Of a DNA stretch of 64,000 bases, positions 1 through 13,631 are shown in pieces. The notes beneath the pieces were generated by a model. The model did not search any database and was not told the origin of the DNA. It saw only the letters and a list, made by a program, of their open reading frames with translations. Numbering within the stretch: position 1 is the first letter of the stretch; each line of letters starts with the position of its first letter. The DNA is taken from the NCBI GenBank assembly GCA_029207755.1, contig JARCOQ010000006.1, positions 9,082,013 through 9,146,012 on the forward strand, read 5' to 3'. This DNA comes from Chamaea fasciata (Eukaryota; Chordata; Aves; Passeriformes; Sylviidae). Position numbers and translations under genes: made by a program.

Positions 1-301
1 TTGTTTGGGGGGTTTTTTTGCATAACTCCATGTTCTGATTATTCATCATTCTCCACAGAGCCTCCTTTTGTAACAAAGTGTTAAAAACTTAATTCTGATA
101 TATATTTTAAATGTATTTTAATATTTATCTCGTCACATACCCTTGTGAGTGTTCATCATACGTAATGACACATTTCCACAGTTCAGCATCATACTTCAGA
201 GTGTGTTGAATTTGAAACACCCCAAGTGTCCCAAAACAGATGAGAATGAACTTGAATTTCAGGCTGAATCAGGATCATAATCATGTTTACATTAAATGAA
301 G

Positions 302-538
302 TTATGCTTTCACCTCTTCTGCTACATAGGCATTAATCATCCATGAAATCTTTCTGTTTCTCTCAGAATATGATTTTGCATAAGTGCCTTGCATCAATTC
401 ATTCTCTTGCTGCTTCCTCATAAATTCAGGGTAATTTCTTTGATCAGTAATAGCTTCTTCACACAGCTCCTGCCTTCTGTTTAACCAAGATCCATTACAT
501 TTGCAAAGGGGCTGCTTGGCTGACCAATTTATTTTCAT
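302..538 (-). other. Unrecognised 78-codon ORF, possible exon or chance ORF
   Basis: An ATG-to-stop reading frame of 78 codons on the minus strand. The product is highly charged and free of low-complexity runs (for example RRQELCEEA and NYPEFMRKQQENELMQ), unlike most chance frames in this window. I do not recognise a family. It contains no signal peptide or membrane segment. Near its end an AG|GTGAAA on the minus strand could be a weak splice donor, but no convincing acceptor tract precedes it. It lies alone in AT-rich noncoding DNA. It could be a decayed processed gene, an exon of a gene to the left of the window, or chance. I have low confidence that it is coding. Confidence 0.2.
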
Positions 539-3500
539 ACCATTTACAGTATTTTCATGTTTTTAAACTTGAGTCGATCCTTATCACTCACCGACATTTA
601 AGAACTTTCACCTGATGTGTGCTATGTCATTTCTGGCTGGAAAATGTTGCAGCACATGCAGCTTGTATGTATAAAACACAGGTATTTGTGAATATTTTAA
701 ATTTTGTCCTGTATTTGATAACTGAGGGTTTATAACTTCTTTTGTAAGAAATTTCTCTAGTGTGAAATGTCATTTTTTGGTGGTTCCCATGAGTAGCAGT
801 TTGTTTTGATTGCTTTACTTTACAGAGTATTTAAGAAATCTGAATTAAAATTGAGAATGAGTAGCTGACATCACCAGATTAACCAGCTGCAATGTGGAAA
901 TGCTCTTGATGGCAGTGCACATGTGAACATGACCTTTGATATTTGCTGTAATATATAGATATATATTTGAAAGCAGCAAGAATTAGAACTATGGTCCTCA
1001 TTTGGGAAAGCAGTTGAACAGTCCTTCTCTGGACATCTGTCTCTCAAGTATTAATTCTTACACATCATCAAGAGAAGCCATTTAGACAAATGCCTAAATT
1101 GGATGGAATATTCCTTTTCCATAAGTGCCATAACTCCAAGTGCCTCCTTGATGGAGTTATTTATAGAGAGCTCCCCACCACTTCTTCTTTTGCGTGAACA
1201 GAAGAAAAAATAGAAATTAGTAATCACCCTCTTCAGGATGGGGTTAAGAGTTTGCCCAGAAAAAAAATGATTTCCAACAAAATCTATTTGACTGCAAGTC
1301 AGAAAGAACAGAATTTGATGTTATTGCAAAAAAATTACTACAAGCCTTGCTGCTTTCTTTTTCCCTTAAAAGATGTCCTCATTAGCACCACTGTCACAAA
1401 GATACATGGCATACAAATCACAGCTTTGTATCTATATGAAATATTTATATGCAGCATGTGTTCCTCCCATTTTAATTAGAGGTACTCAGCTAATCATCAA
1501 TATATCTATGCCTGTGCCTCCCAGCCCCATGGTGCTGGAGGTTTGATATTGAAAGTTTGGCTCCAGTGCTCTTCCAGTAGCTGTGATCAGCCAAAGCACC
1601 AGTGTGGTTATGCAACCCTCAGAACATCTTTCCTACTGCCTGAGGATTCACTTATCTCCCAATTCCCTCCTGAGGCAGCTCTCAAGAAGATCCTTGTAAA
1701 ATATTCTGTCTGAGCAACATAGGATTTATTCTGGCCACAATGCTAAGACACAGAAATCACTCAGCCAGCCTCAGACCAATTATTATGAACTGGTTTTCAT
1801 CTTTTTGCATAACTAAGATTTTAAAAAAATAAATATATACGAATGTTAAAGTTAGTTACTGATTATGTGGTAAGTGAAAATACCTAGAACTGTGAAAACT
1901 AGCCGTCTTCATGATAAATTAAGAGAAAAAAATTATCATGTCAGGTTTCACCCAAGAAAGAGGAAAAGATGAGACCAGTGATGAGAAGCCAACCAAGCAA
2001 ACAAAAAAGAATGGCTAAAAAATGGCAGTCACTTATATAATGAAAAAAATTCACCAGATAAAACCAGTAAGAACTACAGAGCATTCTGGGGGAAAAAAGT
2101 CTCTATCTGGAGGGACACCATATACTCATCTGAAAAATGATGTTACAGGGTGCTTATTGTAATTAACTAATAATATATTCTTATCTGTTGTCTTATTTTA
2201 TAAGCAATTAACTATGTGTGCATTTTTGATGGTCTAACCACACTCTCTCCTGTAATTAATGTGTTGAATCCACTCCACACATTGAGTATAGCTTTTTTTT
2301 GCATTTCATCTTTCAGTTGGAAAGAGAATTTGGGTGACATTAATTGATGTTTTCAGAGACTCATCTATTCTGATTCTTTTGAAAAACTTAGGCTCTAGAG
2401 AGACATTTTTGGAGAGATACTTTTGAGTTGATACAATGACAAGCACGAAAAAGAGTGGAAGGTGGGATTTAAGATGAGTTAAAATGAGTGAATTTTTTCT
2501 AGAAATCAAATTCTTTATTTGGCAGAAGCAGCACTGGTTCAAGTAAAGGTTCAGGAGCTCTTACTTCTTCTCATGTTTTTCATACAGATGCCTGCAATCT
2601 CCCTGGCAAATTTAACTACTCTGTGCCTCAATTTTCCCCTAGAGAATGTTTATTAGTTACACTCTGCATGCATGCATGTAATATTTACAAATGTAAATAG
2701 AGTATATGCATATATATGCAAATACATACATACAAACCATGGATTTCAGCACGACTGATGGAATTCAGTGACTGAGTGAATGTGGCTGTGCATTTTTACA
2801 ACGTGTTTCATGTTACTGTGTGTTGCAAAGCATGTTGTTCCTGTTTGACAGGGAGGCAAAGATTTAAAACTGGAAAAGGGCCCCAAAACTTCACAGCATA
2901 TAGGGTTTGGGATTTGAACTCAGACATTTCTTGTCCAGCTTTGGATAATTGGTTCCCCTTTGGTGTAGAAGTACAGTTGTACCTGCATTTAAAATATCCT
3001 CATTCTAATTCATGAGGATCCTTTGCTTCACAGTCTGTACAGTGAGCCAGTTCTTCCCTGGACACAGCACTGCACAAAGGATGGGGGGAACCACAAAGTC
3101 AGGTTTACAGCCTCCTGCACCAAAATATCCATGTACCAAAGACTAAGCAGGGATGCCCAAGCTAAAGCAAACAAGCTCTGTGGACAGTGCAAATGAGACA
3201 TTTTTCTCAATTCCAGTTTGAAAAGACAGGCTATATTTTAACATGTACTTTGATTTCAAAAGGAGGAGGAAAACAAACTTTGTTTAAGAGTGTGAATGTA
3301 ATGGAGGATGCTAAAAAATCCCATTTGTTTGATACCATATAAGAATTTTGGTTAGCCTAAGTACCTAAAGGATGTTTCAGTTCAACAGATTATAATTTAG
3401 CCAAATTTGATCAGCAGACTGAAAAATTATTCCCCGTCCACACTCTCTAATCTGATATCTTCACCATGCAAGGACTGATTGTAGAGTTCATTAGTGAAAA

Positions 3501-6059
3501 GCTTTGTCCCATCACCTGGTAGTGGCTGTTACAGGTTTGCATATCACAGGCATTTAAAATCTTGGCTCACATTCGAGAACCTGAACAAGCAGCTTGTGCT
3601 AATCAATAGTGAAATGTTTCGAATACTTGTTTTCTGCTCACTGTAATAGCCATGGTAGTTGTAGGAAGAAAGTCAGTCCTGACCTTTTTAATGGATTATT
3701 CACTGTAGCAGAAGGAATAGGACGGCCTCGAAATGGGTGACCATAGATTTCACATTTGCACAATTTCACTAAAATGTATGTATTCATTAACTGAAGGTGA
3801 AAATGTGGGGATTTAATAGCAATAACATATATTTAAAGAACTTTTCAATGTCATCTAAATCCTGGCCAAATTACTTTGTAAGTCTGGAGTTTAATAGTAA
3901 AAATTTTATATGCTGTTATCCAAATTCAAAATACAACAGTAACATAAAAATTAAGTGAACTCATAAAAGACTGTAATACTAATTAATTTGCACTCTAATA
4001 TTTAAATCTGTAAGTCTCCATGACTTCATACTATTTGTGCTGGGGATGGTTTGATGCTCTCACAGTTGGAATAAAGTTGTATAAAATATAAGCATTTTTG
4101 ATATGATTGCTAACAAGGCAATAGCAAAACTTCAGGTGAAATATAACATCTGGGAAATTACATAGAAAGATTTAGATATAAATGTATGTTTCAATATAAT
4201 ATTCCTCCATATCTTGGAGAAAATCATTCTGATAAAACTGGAGATAGTGGATGATGTGGGACAATTACTCCAGGATGAGACACTAAACAAATTGGAACAA
4301 CGTATTTAAGCAGAAATATTCTAATTGCTTACTGCAGTTTTATGTTATTGGAAAGTGTCTGGTCATTTCAGCACCAGACTTAGCACATAAAATTTTATTG
4401 GAGGTTTTTATACAGCTGGTGTTAAAAAGGAAGAGAATTTATTGAAACCAATGAAGTATACTCCTCTGGATGGCTTTTTTTCCCCTCATATACACCAGTT
4501 TTACATCATTGTAATTCCTCAGGTGTCAGCAGGGTTACTCTTGATTTCCACTGGGATAAAAGAAGGAAGACGCATGACCCTCCCTTCCTGTGTTTTTATA
4601 TAGCTGCAGAATTCTTGCTATTTAAAAACCATGATGGAAAAGAATAGTGAAAGGCTTTTGGTTTATTATTTTATTCTCACATTAAAACATTTTCACATTT
4701 TATGGACTTCACTGGGTTTTTCGTTAAGAGGATTGAGTATCTAAACCAGCTGATCTCACTCTTTGACTTTGAACAGAGTCCCTCCTAGAGTAAGAAAAAA
4801 ATTTAATGTGCATGTTTTAGCACCATGCTGAAAATGCAGAATAGGTCTTTCAAGCTGTGGATGGTTTAGTTGCTTGGAAAAAATTGTTATATATTTAACT
4901 GAATTAATTTGTTTGTGCCGTAGTATCAAGCTGTGATACAAATGTAATATTTAACAACAAGCATTCAGAAACCTTGTTGGATGCTGTCATGGATGGAGTG
5001 ATGCACTTCACTCCCAAGAGAGAAATAGGAACGTTTATTGATATAAAACAGTGATTTAACAAAGTTTGATAATAAATGAGACAGTGTTTTAGCAAGGTGT
5101 AATGCCAAGGCACACTGGATTATTCACTGCACAGAGGACAGGGTGGGACAATACAGTTAGGGATACCCTGCCATTGAGTCATGAGTTTCAGAAAGGATGT
5201 TCTTGCTTTCTAACCACCTGCTTAGGGAAGAGTTTAGGTTTAGCTGGGTCCAGACTTAGTCCCAGACTTGTCCAGTTCTTTATGACTAAAGAATCATATG
5301 TCCATAATCAAGCCTATATATTACTTAGCTAAGATTTCAAAGTTAACCATGAACAAGAATCTGTTACAGCAAGGAATCTCTCAGCCTCAAGGAGTAACCT
5401 TGAGAGGTGTCTCCACTCAAGGGCTGATCCTGGTGTGCATCCCATTGCTGTGCAGGAGAGATCCCTGAGCCCTGGGCTGCCCATTGTTTATGGAGTGAGA
5501 TGATTCCCTTGAAGTCATATTTGCATTCCATCTGTGTTTCAAGTCGCTGCATGCTCAACCAGCCCTCAGCTTTTCAGCAACATTTATGGCCCTTAGATAC
5601 AGCCTCTTCCCAGAGTCCAGCCTAAGCCTGATGCAGCCACCACTACTGCTGGCTGTTGCTTAAGCAGAAAAGGACAGGGGGAAAGCATCTCAAAAGCATT
5701 GAAGGACAAAGGTACCACACCCTTTTAGCTCTGTCAGACCAGTGGATTTAAAGTAAACAAGTATGACATCTACTTTTATCCACAAGACTAATGTTGTTCC
5801 TTTTATCTTTTCAGTTCTCTGCATGTTTTCTTATATTTGAAAATCAGTACTATGTGTCCTGAAGGTCTTTTCTTCAGGGGCTCAGTAAAAATTTCTCTAA
5901 GTCATGCTTCTTCTAGTTCTTCAGTTATTCTTGTTGAGGCCCTCTAAATTCTCCATCATTCTGGAAGCACAGTCAGCAGAACTCAGTGTTTTAATTCTTG
6001 AAAGCCAGAAGGGATATTCATTTTTCATACAAATACTCATGATCATAAAACATAAGATC
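539..6059. other. AT-rich unique noncoding DNA
   Basis: No supportable gene, RNA gene or recognisable transposon. Only short chance ORFs in conflicting frames are present. Minor simple sequence includes a GCAT-type run near 2666-2680 followed by TA/CATA-rich sequence to about 2730. Sequence at 5800-6050 may be a further, unrecognisable extension of the neighbouring CR1. Confidence 0.6.
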
Positions 6060-6436
6060 ATCCCCAAGAATCACAAGAGGCACTTTCCCTTGTTGAACTT
6101 CACATGGCTGGTGACTGCCCAGCCCTCTTCTTTGTTGAGGTCTCTCTGCAGCGATTCTCTGCCTTCGAGGGAGTCAGCAGCTCCTCCCAGTTCTGTGCCA
6201 TCTGTGGACTTTTTGAGTGTCCCTTCCAGTCCTGCATCCAGGTCATTTTTGAAGATATTGAAGAGGGCCAAGGATGGAGCCCTGTAGAACCCCAGTAGTG
6301 ACAGGTGGCCAGCCTGATGTCACCCTGCTCACTATAATTATCCCTTTGTGCCCAACTCATGAGTCAATTGCTCACCCATCCCATGATGTGTTTATCCAGA
6401 ATATTCTGTCCAGAACAATCCTGTGAGAGACAGAAC
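6060..6436 (-). pseudogene. CR1 LINE ORF2 reverse-transcriptase fragment (decayed)
   Basis: The minus strand encodes a broken piece of the CR1 non-LTR retrotransposon polymerase. Reading right to left, it shows a remnant of the fingers/palm (VTSGWPPVTTGVLQGSILG, about 6240-6330), then in another frame LFNIF.NDLDAGLEGTL, LGGAADSLEGRESLQRDL and FNKGKC (6071-6271). In this family the polymerase catalytic motif FADD falls between these blocks. Here that place reads KSTDG, so the catalytic aspartate pair is lost. Internal stops and at least one frame change confirm that it is dead. Both ends are truncated and no CR1 3' UTR is attached. It is older-looking than the 3'-end CR1 copies elsewhere in the window. 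Confidence 0.88.
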
Positions 6437-8992
6437 ACAAATGTTGGATTCTCAGTACCCAGAAAAAGACAAAACATTTAATTTTCCCATCCTCTGCTCA
6501 CACAATGTCATGAAAAATAACAGTGGTATCAGTTTGTATTTATACACACTTCTGCAGTTCCAGATTATCAGACTCATCAGATTAATATTGTTTCTTCATA
6601 GATCTATCAAGGAAACAATCAGTAGTGGGGAAGCCCAAACCTCACCATACTGAGGGCTGCATTAGCAGTTTGCCAGGAGCCTAAGGCTGCACAGAATTTG
6701 TGCATTATTTGTACACTACATGCTTAATCAAACAAACGTACATAACTATATTTTCTTCTGCTGCTGCTTTCCTGACAGCTGAATGTTAGCTGTTAGGGTT
6801 TCCCAGCTTTTTTTCTTCCCTTCCCTGTTTTGCACGTACAAGCTTTCAAAACCAAAGGTGCAGTTTGGAGGATGGAAGGAGGCAAATGCTGATGTTCTGA
6901 GCTCTGTCTGAGACAGAAAACTCGGATCCTACTGCTCAGTGTAAATTTCACTTGGTGACTCTGACAATTCAGCTGACCTGCCTGTAAGAATGTGAAAGGT
7001 GTTTATTTCATGTTAATTTGGCTATCTTGAGCCAAATGACCCCACCAATGTGTGTAGTTTTAAAATTATATGTACTGATTAAAATGGCAAGTTGTGGTGG
7101 GTTTGTTAATCCTGGATTTTGTGACTCCTCATGTTGTCAGATTCATTTCTGCCTTTGATTCTCCTGCTATCCTCAATGAATTTGCTGCCCTTTAGGATGC
7201 AATGTGACACTAAAATGCAGCCTTAAGTAACAGAACATTTGAAAGGAGGAAAAGTGGAATCCAAGTGCTGCTCCTCTGATCTGCCCTGGACACACACACA
7301 GAGTGGATAAAACATTCTGGGGACATGTCTGGCTTTCTCTACCATAGTTACAAATGTGGGTTACAATACTAGATTAGACAGGTGGATTAGATATGTAGAA
7401 ACCAATCCTGACTTGGAAAGTCTCTGAGCAGTTGGCACCTGGCAACACACTGGTGTATTTCCTTGCAGTGTTTCCCATTAGGAATCCATTTTTGGCCATT
7501 GAGAAGAGACAAGTTGCTGCATTAGACAGAACATCTTTAGTCCTTATTAAGTTTTAGGTGGCAGAAATTTGCAAAAACAATCTGGACATTTAGCTAGAAA
7601 TACCAAAGAAGAGAACTGAAGTTTCAGCCAAACTTGTTCTATCACGAACCAATCCTTTTTCTTGACTAATGTTTCAGTGGAATGCCTTGGATGAGAAAAG
7701 AAAAATATTATTTAAGACTTGTGTGCCAAAAGACTTGTACTTGCTAAGTTCAAATCTACATGGAAGTGATTTGCATCTCATAAAATTCTTCTGCACTTCG
7801 TGAAGGAGATGTACTAAGTGTGCTATGCGTAACAGCTCTCGTGTGACTTTGTATGTACTGCACATTGAAACAGCAATCCCTGACTACTATTCCACAGAAT
7901 TTCTATCTTTTCCAGGGAAAAATCCATCTTTAACCAGTCTTTTTTACTCAAGTGACACTCCTTACTCTCACATTTAAATAACCAGAAACTATCTAAGTAT
8001 GCGCAAATGTGCATCTACAATGCCACAATTCACAAATCAGCATGACTGCACAGCACTGTGGTGCTTCTCATTTTGATGTTGCAGTGCACTCTGAAAACCT
8101 GCCCACACATCTGACTGTCCTCTGTGAAGAGAAAAATATTTCATGAGCTGTGCTCCTGAGCATGTTGCCTGATCAAATTTAATCACAGACATGACCCTGT
8201 GTTCCTGCTCCTGTCTCCCATTAGCACTCCCTCATTTCAGACTGCTGGGATATATTCTTAGTAATGATCTTCCTTGAAAGGTGTATGGTATGCAGCATCA
8301 TTACTTCCCTAATAATATCATGTTTTTCTGTAACGTGTCTGCATGCAAGTCTTTGCCCATTTATTTCTCTTCATCACTGTATTTGCTGTCAGCAGTAACC
8401 TTCCTTCTTCCATGGAGCAAGTACTTCCCTCTTCCTTCCACTACATGGCATTAATCCCTGATGGTCTGGAAATGAATGCTTAAAACACAACTTCTGAATG
8501 CCGTGTGTGTAAATGTATTCAGACGCCCTATTGCTCTGCCTGCAAGACATCAGCTTCCCCTCCTTCCTCCCAGTGTCCTGCAGTCAAGAGCATCAAACAG
8601 AGAAAAAATTCAAATGTGGCTTCTGCAGTGGATTTGCATTTGCACTCTGCTCCGGTCAGCAGAGCTGGGGTCTGGCAGAGAAATCTGGCTGGGTCTGAAC
8701 AAAAATCTCAGCTGTCATCAATACCCATGGATATTGATGAACAAGCTACTTGTGCTGCACAAGGGCATTTTTGGAGGAGTTTGTGTGGAAAAAGAAGAGC
8801 TTAGCACAATGGCTAAGATCAGAAGTGCAGTACTTAGTCACCATTAAATGTACTGAGGCCTGAGGGGCTCAGCAATAATAGCAGGAAGGAGGCTATAGAG
8901 CAATCCTTTTTTTTCACCCCTCACATGCAAATAGGCTTAAATGAGATAGCTCTGGGACTATCTATCTACTCAAATAGTGTCATCTGAGTCAG
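6437..8992. other. Unique noncoding DNA
   Basis: No gene or repeat recognised. At 8476-8847 all three plus-strand frames are open for 60-120 codons. The peptides match nothing I know, and the overlap of frames argues for chance. A short CA run lies near 7292-7302. Confidence 0.55.
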
Positions 8993-9445
8993 GCACTGCA
9001 CTAGTAGGGGTGTGAGAGAGGGCAAGTGAAGAATGACAACAGCCCATGCAGGGCCTTCACCAGCCCAGGTGCATCTGAGCAGCAGGCAGGGTTCTGATAA
9101 GGTCTCCTGGCAGTCTCAGACAGGCAGGCTGAGGAGCCCGGTTGCAGGTCCATTCAGGAACTCTCCCACTCAGGAGCAGCAGGAGATGGGCCAAAGGCAG
9201 AACTGTAGAAAGGGCTGCAACTTTGGTGTGACTTTGGTTCATCCAGGAGGCAGTGCCAGAGGCATGTCTGGAGCTGGGTGCACTTCAGATACAGCCAGGG
9301 TTCCATCCAGGAGCCAGAAACAGGACTGCTTAAACCTACAGCGCAGATCAGACAAGGGCCAGGGTGCAGATTAAACAGATCTCCAGAGCCCGTGGGCAAA
9401 GGGTGGGGTAGGGCCCCCAGATCAGGCTGATCAGGAAAATGAAGA
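8993..9445. other. GC-richer unclassified segment, possible repeat remnant
   Basis: About 450 bp is visibly richer in G and C, with many CAG/CTG and CCAGG words, than the AT-rich DNA on either side. Both strands carry ORFs of 100-113 codons with no recognisable domain. The sharp change in composition suggests an inserted element, such as an LTR or another retroelement piece, but I see no terminal repeats, poly(A) signal or CR1 3' motif. Function and class are unknown. Confidence 0.3.
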
Positions 9446-11620
9446 TCCATAGCCACATTATGGTACTGACACTGTTACTGCAAACTCTCTGGAACAAAGG
9501 AATGCAACAAACAGACCTTAACCAATTTACTTTTCATCATCTTCGCTTGTTTCTGGCCTTAGGACATCTCACTCAGCCCTTTAGTTTTTGTACTCTGCAT
9601 GATGTAGCTAATCTGGACACTTAGATTGCTCCCACCACAGTAACACTCCATTAGCATAATCCTGTTGTCTTCAGGTTTATGGTTCTTCAGAAGACCATGA
9701 TAAGGATCCCAGTGCATGTGACACTGCTCCCTTGTTCATTTCAATGTGTATTATATAAGCAGATTGCTTTTGGCAGCAGGTTAGCCTGCTTTCTAGTGCA
9801 AAACAAAAAACAGCTTTTTACAGAAATCTGAGGAAATTTTTCCTTTCACTGAGCCGTAATTAGGATTTTGTGTCATTCTCTATTCTAAAAAATTGGTGAT
9901 GCATGTAGTTATTAAATGGTTCTCCCTCTTTTTTTGCCTTAAAATGTCAACGTGCAGGAGATGAGAATAAACCCTTGACTTCAACCATTGGTATATTTAT
10001 TTTAGAGCAAAGCATTTGTGTAGACAAGGAAAACCACATTCTGTCTCAATGGAAATTGTTCTTGCTTAGAACTAAGGTTAGATCTATCAGCCTGAATCAT
10101 CTCAAAGTCTTACTGAGATGCAAACACATTGAAATGCAGATGAGCTCAAAGCACACACTGACCTTAGAACTGTGTCCATTATCAGTTGCCATTTTGTCAT
10201 CTTAATGTTAGCAAGGTGTTTCGAATAATTTATCTTGCCACTTTCTTCATTTACCAGTAGAGACCAGTGCATTGCATCCTTCCCTTGTGGCCCCTGAGGA
10301 CATGCTCTGTCTGTTCTGATACTGTGCTGATGTGAAACCACATTATCCACCACTCTGCCAGGCAGTTTAATTTATTGTGGAAGGAATGCAGTTATATAGT
10401 CAAGAAGTGAATTTCCATGTTGCCCCTGTGTGGACTGCCAGGGCACTAGAACTTGTAATTCTCCCAAAAAATCAACACCAAAATATAGACTTCATCTTTT
10501 CCTTCTCAAAGCAAGAGGAAGAATTCCATTGCAGTTTGTTGGTGTATTTTTTCTAATTTTACATTTGTGATGCTTTATTTGTTCAAAGGTACAGAGAAGC
10601 CTGCTCTGCATAAGATTTGGGGAAAAAGTAAAATTTCATGCAGCGAAATGTAGAAGCTGTAACTGTTTATTTAAAAAGCCAAATATATGTTTGCAAAACT
10701 GTCAGAAAACAAGCCTCATTTCCATGAATAACAGCTCCTTGTGGCAGAGGTCAAGAGTTCCTGACCATTGTCTTTTGGCACCAGATGAATTTTAATTTTC
10801 TTCCAAGTTTTTTCCAGAGTTCTCACTAATGAATGTCTCCTGCAAAGTTCCTTGCAACACATAGCATAATTATTTACGTAATTATTACGTTTTATTTCCT
10901 TACTTCTAAAGGAAACCTAGCTGCTAAAAGGACCATAAACCAATTACCAATGCATTTTATTCATTGTTGAATCATTATTCATAGATCATTTTGCAGTAAC
11001 TGAGGATCAAGTTCTTGTGAATTCACCTCCTGTCTCTCTATCAACATTCAACAATTCTACAAGTAAATTTTTATAGCCTGAGGGAGAAATATTCCAAGAC
11101 AAAGACTTGTATTTTCTTCACCCTTTAGAATAATATGTGACAGTGATGTTGAAATGTCAGTGACTTGTTTGTGGACAAAAATAAAGGATACTTCGTGTTT
11201 AAAGGGGAATAAATTTGCTATTCAAAAGGCAGCTGCGATCAGTATATCTCCCTGAATATCAACCTGGCACACCAGCCTAATCTGAATATTATGTCTAACA
11301 GTATTAGAAACTGAGCAACTTAGTTTGTGAAAAATTGTATACTTAGAAAGTCAAAAGATATTCTTCTGTGTTGTTTATATTTATAAAAAGTCAGATTTGT
11401 CATGCTTTGTGTCTTTGGCAGTGTTTTTCACATATGAAAACAAATTAGGCAGCAGTAGTTTGTAATACTTGTAAGAATGGCAAAAAGGTGCAACACAATA
11501 GACAGTCAAATTCCAAGCGCATATTGAAGAAACCTAGTGATATATCTCTGTCACCCTACAGGAATATTAGATGTTAGGAGGTTTATTACTTGAAATAGTC
11601 ATCAGTTTCTGTCATTAGGC
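9446..11620. other. AT-rich unique noncoding DNA
   Basis: No gene or transposon recognised. A perfect TTACGTAA palindrome at 10874-10881 fits the PAR-bZIP/C/EBP consensus, but one such site is not evidence of regulation. Confidence 0.55.
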
Positions 11621-12090
11621 CCCCTAGATCTTTCTTTTGCTCCCTTTTCTAAACTGTATCCCCTCCCTCACCCAGCCCACATAGAACTCCTGTAAGGGCT
11701 TTTAGCCTTGTCCATGGCCAGCCCTGGAGCTCTGTTGGAGCCAGGCCAGGTTTATACCTTGAGAGTTTGTCCTAATGGCCCTTCTGGTCACTTTTGGGAC
11801 CATTCAGTTTCAGCCAATCTGACTGGGAGACAGCTGCTTAACCCTGAGTGTTGGGTATTTTCTCCCCTTCAAATGCCCAGACCCAAGCATTCCCTGATGG
11901 TGCCAGGGAACAATGCATTTTATCCAGAAAGGAGGTCAAGGAAACAGTACTGAAATGCTGTAACCAGATGAAGAGCCACAGTTCCAACAGATTAAATGCC
12001 AAGTGGGCAATGGTCTGTTTTCCTTGGAGGCAAACACCAAGGATATCAAGAACCTGTGTTGGTAGAAGATGGAGTCTTAGTAAATAGCAA
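11621..12090. other. Unclassified GC-richer segment
   Basis: A block of moderate GC content containing words such as CCATGGCCAGCCCTGGAGC and two overlapping plus-strand ORFs (11708-11953 and 11848-12087) without known domains. It contrasts with AT-rich flanks and could be a retroelement remnant. No terminal repeats or target duplication could be placed. Confidence 0.25.
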
Positions 12091-12570
12091 ACACATGGTT
12101 CTGCTCCTGCCCCTAGCAGAGCATAGTAAATTCACTTATCCAGTACTAGGCAGGAGGAGTCAGTGAAAACCCAAAGAATCCAAAAGATAAAATCTCAGGG
12201 GACAGGAATTTTAAAGGAATCCAAAACAACAACAAAATTTTTGCCAAGTTCTAAATATCAATGGTTCTTACGGTTGATACTTGAAGTGCACTCAATTATA
12301 ACACATCCGTGAATTGGCAGTGGAAAAATCCAACTCCAGCAGCAGAGATGAGTTGCAGCTGCAGCTGATAGTGAGGGATTCAAATACAGAGAACACTTAC
12401 GTGATGAAGGCAGGACCAGCAATCAGTTGTGTGCTTCAAAGCAAGAAAGCACAATCAGTGTGACAACAGGGCCCCATTGTTGGCTCTGGCTTTCTGTTGA
12501 AAAAACTTTCACAGGGGAAAGGCCTTGAAGCAGAGTAGCCTTGCCCCCAAGCCATTAATTTCTTCTGTGG

Positions 12571-12634
12571 TCTTCCTTTTCCTTTTCCTTTTCCTTCCCT
12601 TCCTTTCCCTTCCCTTTTTTCCCCATTTTTCCCT
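12571..12634. repeat. Pyrimidine-rich simple repeat (CCTTTT/CCCTT-like)
   Basis: A C/T-only tract on the plus strand made of degenerate CCTTTT and CCCTTCCTTT units. It is homopurine on the minus strand. The 70-codon ORF rich in F and L that crosses it is an artefact of the repeat. Confidence 0.8.
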
Positions 12635-13631
12635 TTTGCTTTGTAGCTCAGATTTCCTCATGATGTTCTTCAGCATGATTAAAATGCTCCAATCTGCCTT
12701 ACCTTCCTTGTATTTTGTTTTGCCCTCACTCCAGTAGTCCAGGTCACAGAAATGTCTCACTGCAGGCGTGGCTGGCAGCCTGTAGAGCAGATGCAGCTCT
12801 CCAACCTGCAGTGGCATTGTGCTCCTTGGGTGCACTGTGCAGTGGCCACATCAGCATACAGTGAAGAAGAAGTCACAAGTGCACTTTTCCAAAGTCTTGG
12901 TATGCATGGGTTGAACAATGCAAAGATCACTGTTCAGTTCTATTAAGAAGAAAATGTTCTTCTTTTTTCCTTACCCAACCAGCAGTTCTTCTACCAAAAT
13001 TCTCTCTTCACCACCCTTGACATTCCCCCACCATGGACAACTTGATATTCTTGAGGAACCTTAGCTCTTTTCAGCTCACCTAGCTTTTCAGGATAGTGAA
13101 ATTCTGCCCCTAATAAAATTGCATATTTTTAATTTCTAAAACCAATGAAATGTGTATTTTCTTTTTCTGAAAGACCCATCATTTAGAAGTCCCTTAGAAG
13201 CACACTTTTTAGTAAGACTCCTGTCCCAAGCAACCATGACCACCTGACTAGAACCAACCTTAAAGCTTTGACAGGTTTACATTATTCCTGATTTCATTTT
13301 TGCAGCACATAGAGGCATCCCAAACACTTACAGAAAAATAATTCTTTGCTAGCTCTTAAACTGAGCATCTCACTGAACAATTTAAACATGGGTAGCAATA
13401 CAAAGAAAGACTGGACAGGGGAAGAAAGAGCACTTACCAACCAAGCAAATGGCTGCAAGTAGTTGAAATCATGAAGATGAAAGCATGGTCCTTAATATAT
13501 GGCCTGTGCAGTAACCTAAATTGTGGTTCTGCTCTGACTGAAATCAATGGCAAAACTCCACAGTCTTTCATTACAGCATGGTGCAATGTAGGGAAAAAAA
13601 GAGATAAATGAAAAAAAAACAGGTGTTACTC
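12635..13631. other. Unique noncoding DNA
   Basis: No gene, RNA gene or recognisable repeat apart from short A-rich runs near 13592-13620. Confidence 0.5.

Noticed and set aside
8513..8698. Zinc-finger-like word TEKKFKCGFC in a plus ORF
   Set aside because: It resembles a C2H2 linker plus first cysteine pair, but the spaced histidines and hydrophobic pattern do not follow. Two other frames are open over the same bases, so chance is more likely.
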